Assembly (NCBI GenBank): GCA_026419775.2
Contig: JAOPGA020000875.1
Coordinates: 1-28,940 of the forward strand
Length of the DNA stretch: 28,940 nucleotides
Direction: 5' to 3'
Source: Acrasis kona
Taxonomy: Eukaryota; Heterolobosea; Eutetramitea; Acrasida; Acrasidae
A program made the position numbers and the translations under genes. Positions 1-8,320 of this stretch are shown piece by piece (position 1 is the stretch's first letter; every line of letters begins with the position of its first letter). Below the pieces are notes generated by a model. It worked only from the letters and a program-made list of their open reading frames with translations, did no database searches and had not been told where the DNA came from.

Positions 1-640
1 AACATGCTTCCGGACATGTGGCCGTAACGATTGCAGAGCGTATGCGCGTGTACACTTTCTTGTATTGTTTGGGAACTGTGCTGCCAGGTCAGTTAGAAGT
101 CGAAGCACATCGACCCCGCCCGATGTTTTCTTCGCAGGAAACAGACAAGCCGTTACAAGTTAGGCTCCGTAAGACGATCAGGCCGCGCTAACCGAAAGGT
201 TAGTGCACAACATGCTTCCGGACATGTGGCCGCAACGATTGCAGAGCGTATATTTTATACACTTTCTTGTATGGTTTGTCCCAAGACATCCAAGATCCAT
301 CCATTGTTTCCTTCAAGTCGTTACAAGTTAGGCTCCGTAAGGCGATCAGGCCGCGCTAACCGAAAGGTTAGCACACAACATGCTTCCGGACATGTGGCCG
401 TAACTATTGCAGAGCGTATACGCGTGTACACTTTCTTGTACGATTTGTCCAAGACCCCAAGAGCCATCAGGTGTTTTCTCCTCAGGAAACAGACAGGGTA
501 TTGCGAGTAAGGCTCCGTAAGGCGATCAGGCCGCGCTAACCGAAAGGTTAGCACACAACATGCTTCCGGACATGTGGCCGCAACGATTGCAGGGCGTATA
601 CGCGTGTACACTTTCTTGCATGCTTTGTTTGGGAACTGTG
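1..640. repeat. Tandem satellite with a conserved, foldable block (about 3.5 copies)
   Basis: A block starting AGGCTCCGTAAG recurs at 162, 330 and 510; the later part of the block (AACATGCTTCCGGACATGTGG) occurs at 1, 209, 377 and 557, so the first copy is cut by the window edge and the period is 168-208 bp. Within each block a perfect hairpin CTAACC-GAAA-GGTTAG (188-203, 356-371, 536-551) is followed by ACATG...CATGT arms, and both lie between GGCC tetramers that can pair. Spacers between blocks vary far more than the block. Copies 1 and 4 also share TTTGGGAACTGTG after the block. The array is richer in GC than the rest of the window. Short open frames across it are by-products of the repeat. 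Confidence 0.9.
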
Positions 641-1599
641 AAGTGACATCTCTGCCCGGACACCCAGAAGTCCAGAGACAAAGTCCAGATTCGAATGCCA
701 GTCGAGGTACGCCGAGTGCACACTGTTTAAACCAGAGGTCAGGTAGTCTANTCATCCATAATTGTTGTTGCGTCTCCGCTCTCTTTCGTGTACTTGCTTT
801 GCTGCCGAGTATCACAAGTGCTCCTCACTTCTTTTCTATCATTCCTCCTCTTTTGATAGATTACAATCCTTTCAGCCAACTGTGATTCAACACTGCTCAA
901 TTTAAGCCTCTAGTAGAGTGCATACGTCAAATACATTTGCACCAAGCAGAATAGTAAGTAGTAACACAAGTACTTCGGCTAACTCATTAGCATTATTCAG
1001 AATCCCTCCGAGCAAGTCAGTTNTTTACCGTCAGTGCAAATAATTAAAGAAAACGTCAAGTACAAATAAGAAGCAGACGTGGCGTTCAAAAACAACAATG
1101 CAGAGAGAATACTACAAACAGCGGATGAGTAAATCAATCAAGGATACATGTTAAAAATTCAGTTGCACTAAGCACTTGCCGACTAACGTGCACCAATCGT
1201 ATCTAAATGAAGATGCCATACAAACTTGACCCAATGTATGATAATCCAATACAAGCAATTCTTACATCACATAGTTGAACGCCGTCAGTAAATTCGTACC
1301 AACACTTTAAACCATCGATGGTCGCCAAACATGATCAATTGAATCGCAAACTGACGTTACTGCCACAAAAAGTAGAGGGAGATGCAATTGACTGATTGTG
1401 AACGGAAATCAAATCAGCAGAGTTGTTGAGACTACACGAAGAGAGTGGTCACAGGTGCAATCACGGCGCTAATCAGTGCTCAAGATGCAATCAAACATCC
1501 GTAGGGAATCTAGCCAAACTGAATTGAAACACAATTCTTCGCATTAATCTACGGAATCAATCGCTAACATCCGAACAAAGTGACAAGCCCAATCCATAA
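641..1599. other. Gene-poor stretch, nothing recognised
   Basis: No long frame, RNA gene or clear repeat was recognised. It contains two N bases and is AT-rich from about 840 onward. The edge of the satellite fades out between 640 and 700. Confidence 0.5.
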
Positions 1600-1675
1600 C
1601 CAAACAATTGTACACAACGGAAGCAGCGAAGGGATTGAACGCAAGAAGGTCCATGAATCCACACGAGAGCAAATC

Positions 1676-1978
1676 AGCGCCAAATAACTCTTGGACGAGA
1701 AGGCTGATTCGAGGTGATCAACAATATAGATTTACATTGTGCTTGATTAAGAATGGCCACGCGTGTAGATTTTCAAGATTTAGAGAGGGACGCACATCGT
1801 TGATGAAACACAACCACTATTCTCGTATCGATCAACAGTCAAATTCGTACAAACATGCGTAGAAGCGCCACTAGTCAGCTTTCAATACATGCGAAACAGC
1901 ATTTCATCTGCAGACAAATTCGATGATGATGATCATGTTCGATGAGAAATGAATCAAATGACGCGACGAGGAAATCAT
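1676..1978 (+). repeat. Diverged dispersed repeat family R1, copy 1
   Basis: Ordered matches to 11141-11414 on the same strand: a 26-27 bp near-identity ending CTCTTGGACGAGAAG (1676-1702 versus 11141-11166), then ATTCGTAC(C/A)AACATG, a shared CAxTAxTCAG stretch, ATCATGTTCGAT, and GACGAGGAAATCATC (1964-1978 versus 11400-11414). The spacing differs by about 30 bp, so this is an old shared element rather than chance. No coding content is recognised. Confidence 0.7.
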
Positions 1979-2212
1979 CAAATCTCAAGATTGAAGGATT
2001 GANGAATTACAATCTGATTGGTTCGTTCATGAATCAAGAATCAGTTTCACGAGGAGACGAACTTCTGCAAGTAGGCGATGACATCAAGAGGCCAATGAAC
2101 TCACGGCAACGTCTCCAACATGTATTTAGTCCAACATGTTGCAACAACGTTCCGTTCTTGATCAACACAAGCAGTGCAGCCACGCTTGGGACATGATGAC
2201 TCAAAATGACAA

Positions 2213-2400
2213 GGGCTCTCTGTTATTGATGACGTGTTCGCTTCTCATCTCACATGTAAATTGTGACCCACGAATCGGTTAGAGCACGGCGATGCCAATT
2301 CGTTACCAAGGACGCGAAATGCATTCACATCAGCATTGTCGCGTTCATCTGTACCATATAAGAGGAGTGCGAAATGAAACAGAAAAATTCCAGAGCCTTC
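2213..2400 (+). repeat. Diverged dispersed repeat family R2, copy 1
   Basis: Matches 4403-4560 at a constant offset of about 2190 bp. Examples are TCTCTGTTATTGATGACGTG (2216 on) against a one- to two-base variant at 4406, and CGAAATGCATTCACATCAG (2314 on) against CGAAATGCGTTCAAATCAG (4503 on). It was probably produced by an old local duplication or two insertions of one element. Confidence 0.65.
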
Positions 2401-3491
2401 TCCCTTGCTCACGTTACGAGCGCCAGTGCAAGGTAGCCTGCCCGAAGACAGCTATAGCACAATCCCATGCTAAATCATAAAAGCAAAATCGAGACAGAAG
2501 CCTCTAACAATGCCTGCTTTGAGCACCCTGATTTGTTTACAGTTGTTCAAACTGCCACCACCAATGGAACCATTGGCGTAGAGCGGACTATGCACATGCG
2601 CTTATGACTGCAAACTGATAAATAACGAATTCGTCTTCCTGGCCACCAGCACAGCTAAAAAAACAGAGCCTTATTAAAACCCTATTTAAAGAACCGTGTG
2701 TGTTTGCACACGTCTGATGGTCGACGCTCCGGCCACTTATGGAGGACCACAGTTAGCCAAGAGTCACAGTAGCGCGGTTTCCTTACGATCGTGAGATAAG
2801 TACGCTAATGCCAACCGGCGTGAACCGGTCCGTCTATCAAGTATTATCGCTGCATTTGACAATGTTATCCTTATCGGCTTGCGCCTACGTACCAGTGGCT
2901 ACGAGTATAACTGTTATAATGAGCCGTTCACAGATTAACAATGAGTGACTACCGAAGTAGAAACCTATGCCGATCTTACATGTGCATGGCTTAATCTTTG
3001 AGACAAGCATATATTACTGGCAGGATCAACAAGGTATAGAGTGATGTAATCAATTGGTAAACCAAATGAGACTATTGTCAATAGTGATCATGTACGAAGA
3101 CGCGAAAAGCGCCAACAACAGAACGATACCAAACATCACCTCGTGAATCACCAACTAGCAACGAGGCTTGTTGGGATATGACTGAGGCCCCTGTTGACTC
3201 TGAACCCTTTTATAAGGGCACGTTCGTGAAGAACATGAGCCAAACAATGCGTTCGACTGCAACGCTTTCCCAAACTAGGGATAGCGTCGCTCACCCGTCA
3301 TATCCAATCGCAGGCGAGAGGATACGCAAGGAGTGGTCAGTCCAATCGAAGTCGTTAGAGCACATAGATGCGCAATCAAAGGAACGAAACAACTGCGTGA
3401 CTCCGTACAGGTCTGCGAAGTTATTGGAAGTTATAGTGTGCTATCGTGACGCTCCGTAGCAGAATGACAAAAATGAAAATGATCCAAGAGT
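2401..3491. other. Gene-poor stretch, nothing recognised
   Basis: No convincing coding frame. The 93-codon frame at 3178-3459 has no family resemblance and no support beyond being open. No RNA gene or TATA/polyadenylation pair was seen. Confidence 0.45.
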
Positions 3492-3620
3492 GGAAATTGA
3501 GATTTTTGAATGGTCGTCGGATTGAATTGACACCGCAGAACAATTATTACGAGCAGCACATCCAACATGATGTTTCATGGAATCATTAAAAATTAGCCGC
3601 AAATATTCATCGCAATCAGT
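3492..3620 (+). repeat. Diverged dispersed repeat family R3, copy 1
   Basis: Ordered matches to 4760-5021: GGAAATTGAGATTTTT (3492 and 4760), GAGCAGCACATC (about 3550 and 4831), and TCGCAATCAGT (about 3608 and 5010). The second copy is about 130 bp longer between the last two anchors. Confidence 0.65.
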
Positions 3621-3743
3621 GTATGGTGGATGAATTTATTCCCGATGAATGCAGCATCAATTACAAGATTTATTTGATTCGAAAATTACAATTCTTTGGT
3701 CAAAGACGAATAACAATCTTAAACTCACAACCGTTTATTAATC

Positions 3744-4142
3744 ATGCAAACAATCATCACTACGAGATGTATTTCCAACAAATGTTTGAATCACAACATT
3801 TACATTCATGTCGACTTTATTCAACCCAGAGGCTTCTGGAAGGCACCAGGCGCATCCAAGAAGATTTACAAAATAGTCAAGCATGGACTCATGTTGAAAT
3901 CAAAGGATTTGGTACACAAAGACAAGGGTATCAATGTTCCATTGAGTACCAGCTACGTTGACTACAAGAGCATGTGGAAGTTGGCGCTATCCAACTACCC
4001 ATGGAGGAACAAATCCCCAATTCCACCTAGTTCTAGAAGGACATTTGGAGACTTGCCATCAATCTTGGCACGATCAATGAGAATTTCGAGACGATCGAAT
4101 TCAAGAAAGTGTGTCGCGCAAGCCATCAGGAAAGGCACGTAG
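3744..4142 (+). pseudogene. Possible coding fragment, unidentified
   Basis: A 132-codon open frame. From about codon 27 (PRGFWKAPGASKK) to about codon 110 it uses codons like the clear genes of the window (AAG, CCA, TTG, GGC), with a balanced amino-acid mix and several aromatic residues (KSMWKLALSNYPW). The first 25 codons and last 20 look less like protein. No domain is recognised. It lies among old repeats, so it is more likely a remnant of a mobile-element or host gene than a working gene. The overlapping frame 3623-3961 is the alternative, but its composition is poorer. Support is compositional only. Confidence 0.2.
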
Positions 4143-4402
4143 GCTGCATCATTAGATGGGGTACAATCACATCAAGATTCACAACAAGTCTCAACACATT
4201 CCATGATTTCGATTTCCGCATCAACCATTTGTTTACAGGTCTCAACACCGCCCCGAGGGAGTTCACGGAGATTGTATCGTTAGTGATTCAAATATTGAGA
4301 ACACAAGAGCTCTCAATTGACAGCAATCAAATGTTAACAATTGAAAATGATCTCGAATCAATTCGAACCATTGAACATTCTCACAACGAATTCGATGCTG
4401 GT

Positions 4403-4560
4403 CGCTCTCTATTGTTGATGACACGTTCGATTCACATCTCAACCACTTTCAATTATAATATGACAAAGCAATTGGAGCATGGCATCAAGTTGACGAAGCA
4501 CACGAAATGCGTTCAAATCAGTGCGAGAGGATGAATTCAAACTGAAACGAAATGCAATCA
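4403..4560 (+). repeat. Diverged dispersed repeat family R2, copy 2
   Basis: Partner of 2213-2400 at an offset of about 2190 bp. Identity is highest around GTTGATGACACGTTCGATTC and CGAAATGCGTTCAAATCAG. Confidence 0.65.
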
Positions 4561-4759
4561 ACATTATCACATTCATCTCCCACAACAAGACGGAGTGGAA
4601 CTTTTGGGCTGCGATACTCAATACAATTGGAGTTGCCAATAAATACACATCGACCATCACCGTGCTTATAAGATTCAAGTCATCAAACCACTCGAATGAT
4701 GACACAACCAATGACCACCCCAAGACTGGCATCAGAGTTGATTGCACATGAGTCGCATG

Positions 4760-5021
4760 GGAAATTGAGATTTTTAAATCATTGGTCGACTTGGGATTGT
4801 GGAATCAATTGTCGCGAAAAAGTGATCATTATGAGCAGCACATCAACAAAGACTCGTGCAAGAGGGAACCACCATCAAGAGCGATATACTCACTACAAAG
4901 AAGGACAACATACATCACCTACCATATCAACTCCGTTCCACAAACACTACATCACCAATGTTTTATAAAAACAAGATGTATGATTTGAAATTATGATTGT
5001 TCAAGATTAAATCGCAATCAG
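4760..5021 (+). repeat. Diverged dispersed repeat family R3, copy 2
   Basis: Partner of 3492-3620 with the three anchors in the same order. The internal spacing is longer, so one copy has gained or lost about 130 bp. Confidence 0.6.
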
Positions 5022-5190
5022 TATGCTGTCCACACATGTCCTCTATGAACCATCAAATCAACAACGGCGCATTGTGATTCGCGAAATTCATAATCACAAG
5101 ATTCATTTGACAATTTAAACTCATGGTTCTTTCGGTAATTAAAAACGAGTAACACAACCATTCGTCGCCAGCAAACAATCATTCTCAACA

Positions 5191-5509
5191 ATGTTAAATG
5201 CCACATCTGATCAATTAGAAATGACTTCGATGCGAACATTTCACAATCATGATCCATATGATTTTTTCGAACAAATTAGAAATGTCGAATCACCAACGTG
5301 TACAAATTGGACTAATGCAACAGGATCACATTATGGACGATTACCAATTTGTTCACATTCGATCATCATTCACACCATATTATCCACAACATTGACAATT
5401 CAACAATTGCGTTCACAAAATATTTCTACAAGTGGTCACATTCAGGTAAGTCATCATCAACTTTATTTTCTCATTCATAATTACATCACATTAGTCACCA
5501 ACACTTTAA
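5191..5509 (+). CDS. Candidate small gene with a 49-nt intron, product unknown
   Basis: An ATG frame runs from 5191 through a consensus donor (CAG|GTAAGT, intron from 5446) to a possible acceptor (ACATTAG, intron end 5494). Removing 49 nt keeps the frame and adds four codons before TAA at 5507-5509, giving about 89 residues. Codon use is protein-like and the translation is rich in Thr, Ser, Ile and His. No domain, signal peptide or membrane segment is recognised. Without splicing the frame is open to 5565. The surrounding DNA is degenerate repeat, so this may be a decayed exon. The support is one good splice-donor match plus open frame, nothing more. Confidence 0.2.
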
Positions 5510-5636
5510 ATGCAAGTCAAATTCTATCCTTCCAATATGCCCAACAGATCACTTGTTGTCAATGATCATGACACAATCACTCCTATATGAAAACTAAAAA
5601 AGTACCACCCCTCCTCGTCATCGATGCCCCCACATC

Positions 5637-6650
5637 TGATGAAATCGATTCCCTGCAACGTTGTCAATCTCCACGACTACGGAGTTGTCATCCGATGCAC
5701 ACTTACCATTCAAGAAATCCCCACCCCACCCACACAACCACCACACTTCACGTGGTTGTCTCGTCATTCCATGATCGATGGACCACCACATACCACCACA
5801 TGTACGACTATCATGCAGTCACTACAGAAAGTCTGCAGCACTACGTGTTCGTTACATCACACCCACACATCAACGTATGATCACTACCACATGTAGCCAT
5901 TCATCAGCACAACGTCAAGAATATGTACTCTTGTATCGACGCAATCAAACGACACCATATAATTACCCTGTGATGTCGATGGCACAATCGATTACATCAA
6001 ACCACAATGCTCACAACACTGTAATCTGCGCACTTTAGAGTTCAGCGCACAAGAAATCCCCACCACACCTTGGTATGACGTCACCCCATGATGAACCATC
6101 CAATTACTATATCCACACCACCTGGTCAACACGATGGATCACTATATGCCCACACTTGATACATGTGTTCCTCGTTACTGCATCTCACCGCAACATGAAT
6201 CAAAGGCTTTGATCGTTGAAAGAACAAATCCTCATTAAAATCTTCCATATCAAGAAGCCGGTTTCTGTAACATGATGTCATCAACAGAATTACTTGCATC
6301 AAATTACAATTCCCACAACACTGTCAATCTCTACGCACTACGGAATTGGCACAATCAATAAATCCCCCACCCCATCCCACCACATGCATGACCACCATAC
6401 ACTCACGTTGCATGTTCACCCACTCACTACTATACCCACCCCAAGAAATTCTCACCACACAACCAACGCACCTTCACGTGGTATACTCCATCACTTCATG
6501 ATCACTACCCATACCACCTGGTCATCATAGACCTACATACGCGATTGATACAATGTCCCACGATCACATGTATGACCATTGTGCAGTCACTCCACCCACT
6601 GTCACTGCTGCCTAGTCGATACATGACGCACACCTCGATACATGACCACC
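5637..6650 (+). repeat. Degenerate tandem array, three units of about 300-355 bp
   Basis: Three units start near 5637, 5992 and 6290. Each opens with a variant of TGTCAATCTCYACG followed by CACTACGGARTTG (unit 2 is the most worn). Each then has AAGAAATCCCCACC or a variant, CTTCACGTGGT or a variant, a CCATGATC box, and CACATGTAYGAC...GTGCAGTCAC. The DNA is C-rich and G-poor on the plus strand (many CCACC runs). It has several open frames of 70-100 codons in different frames, none shared between the units in a conserved way. Confidence 0.7.
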
Positions 6651-7365
6651 ACTACATGGATGACTATTACATACCACTCGGGTGCATTATGTGTCCACGT
6701 TGACAAGACTTTTGAGCCAGTCACCCTTTACTCTTTTGCTCGGGTACAAACAAGACAACAAGTACCAGTGCATCAACTTTAACAATAATGGACAGAAACA
6801 TCTTTTGATCCCTCAAACTAAGAACATTTAATAAATCCTGACCTAAAGAATAATAATTAGGAAAGGGCCTTATTGGGCTTCAAAGTGTACTTTTATTTTT
6901 TGTTAACCAATTTAAAACCAACATTAACGTCGTCTTCTATTCTTTCATGCATCTTGCTCCAGCGTTAATATCTTTGTTTTCCTATTCGACTTCAACTCCT
7001 TCCATTGGTAACCAAGTTGATTATATTTCCCTCCATCATTCCACTACTTTTATGCGAACACATACACAATTCAAGCATAGAACTCAAACAAGCTCACATG
7101 TATGTCAAAAACACATTTATTACTTGCAACGCAATTCGATCATATGCACTTAACCAATCTTGCCGGTAGCAACAACAAACAAAGCACACGAAGCAATGCC
7201 AAAACGAACACGCACATTATAAAGACCTGATATTCATCCTCGTCCAATTAACCAAGGACTAACAAACACTCATAGAAACAAACTCGCTAATTTAATGTCA
7301 AACATTTTACCATCATGAATGACACTTACATTCGTAAATCTTCGAAGGAACCAGGGACAATCATA

Positions 7366-7520
7366 CCATCAGCAAATTGCCGTCAATCACACTTTTGACA
7401 TCTGACAATGTAAGGGTAATCTGCATTCTACACCACTACCTTTTGCAAGTCTGCAATGGTGCGAGTACAGCCAAACACTACCAGAGTCAAACACAACAAA
7501 TGCAACCAAATACAGGATCG
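7366..7520 (+). repeat. Perfectly conserved patch in the left arm (155 bp)
   Basis: By eye, identical over 155 bp to the reverse complement of 12593-12747. The patch includes the ATG at 7456 and the first 22 codons of a 69-codon frame (MVRVQPNTTR...). Identity breaks off sharply at both edges. Confidence 0.85.
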
Positions 7521-7665
7521 ACCCTTGTGTCGTGAGACCATGAGGGAGAAACTACTGGAGTCTCTAGAGTTGATCAGGCTCTATAACGTCAATGTTAGTG
7601 GCGGAGTTCAACAACAAATCCTGAAGTTGAGCGACTCTATGAATGTTCCGAGATCTACTCCATAA
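7456..7665 (+). CDS. Possible small coding remnant duplicated in both arms
   Basis: A 69-codon frame starts MVRVQPNTTR. Its counterpart in the right arm (minus strand, ATG near 12657) starts identically. After the identical patch, the diverged zone still encodes LELIRLYNVNV in both copies, with only third-position or synonymous first-position differences (CTA/TTA, TTG/CTG, AGG/AGA). In the right copy two stop codons lie between these two blocks in the same frame, so that copy is broken or spliced there. The first codons after the patch edge (Arg-Pro) also differ only synonymously. No family is recognised. The pattern hints at past protein-level selection, but the aligned stretch is only 11 codons. 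Confidence 0.25.
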   Translation: MVRVQPNTTRVKHNKCNQIQDRPLCRETMREKLLESLELIRLYNVNVSGGVQQQILKLSDSMNVPRSTP

Positions 7666-8094
7666 CAATGACTAGGATGTTGGGTCAACGCACCTTGCCA
7701 ACGCACCTTGTCCAAGGACCTGTTGAAGGGTCCAAGGACAGTCCAAGGATTCAATCAAGAACCCAAGGACAATGTAATTAGGTGTTAGTAAAAAGAAATA
7801 AGCTTACTGTCGCTCTACTCTACTCTCTTCGCTCTACTCTACTCTCTTCACTCTACTGCTTCTCCTTATACATTCTCATCCCTCCCTCCTTTCTTGGGCC
7901 ATCAACACCTGTTCGTACCTCCCATCTACCTACAACTGCACCTTCTAACCCTCATACAGTTGCCCTTATCCCACAAATGTCCCCATGTCGGTTCCCAGGC
8001 CAACACCCCCACCACCTGTGTCTTCAGAAACAAAAGCACTCTGGACTAAAAGGTAACAGATCGTAAGAGGGAAGGAAGACTAAAAGTGTTGCTT
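7664..8094 (+). repeat. Near-identical patch in the left arm (431 bp)
   Basis: It matches the reverse complement of 12034-12449 with two substitutions seen by eye, plus a length difference in a CTCTACT-type tandem repeat. Internally it holds several CCAAGGA boxes (7709-7770), a doubled CAACGCACCTTG, the pyrimidine-rich CTCTACT array, and a C-rich stretch to 8025. Because the tandem-unit difference shifts the reading frame, the 94-codon frame at 7782-8066 is not shared by both arms, which argues against a protein. Confidence 0.85.
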
Positions 8095-8320
8095 TCTCTT
8101 GCTGTGTGATCCTGTTGCTCTTGTTCTTACTTCCGTCCCTTGCCTCTTGCTCTGCTGGTAACCTGAACTGGTGGCGCTTTCTTCTTTTCTCTTTTCTTTT
8201 GCAACGTATACTTTGGTTGATCGTGACTAAATATATAAAGTTGATGTAGAAACGAACGAAAATAGTTGAAGGATAAAAGTATGAATGGTTTAATCTGTTT
8301 TTATTTTGTTCTCTTCGTCT

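Larger units (their letters stand above)
6830..8320 (+). repeat. Left arm of the large inverted repeat
   Basis: Anchors with inverted partners in the right arm: AATAAATCCTGACC (6830), TTGATTATATTTCCCTCCAT (7017), CACTACTTTTATGCG (7042), AATCTTGCC (7156), ACCATCATG (7310), the two near-identical patches 7366-7520 and 7664-8094, ATACTTTGGTTGATCGTG (8210), and TTATTTTGTTCTCTTCG (8300). Outside the patches, identity is only moderate with many indels. The arm has one more 19-bp CTCTACTCTACTCTCTT-type unit than the right arm (about 7810-7850). Confidence 0.85.

Noticed and set aside
162-203. Hammerhead-type ribozyme in the satellite, because of GAAA next to paired arms
   Set aside because: The CUGAUGA core word is absent and the GAAA is simply the loop of a hairpin.
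321-815. 164-codon minus-strand frame across the satellite
   Set aside because: It is produced by the tandem repeat itself (the same peptide words recur with the unit) and includes an N; there is no protein-like pattern outside the repeat.
5637-6650. CRISPR-like array
   Set aside because: Units are about 300-355 bp, worn and without short identical repeats with unique spacers; the genome is eukaryotic.
7782-8066. 94-codon frame in the near-identical left-arm patch
   Set aside because: The matching right-arm patch has a tandem-unit length difference that breaks the frame, so it is not a shared protein.
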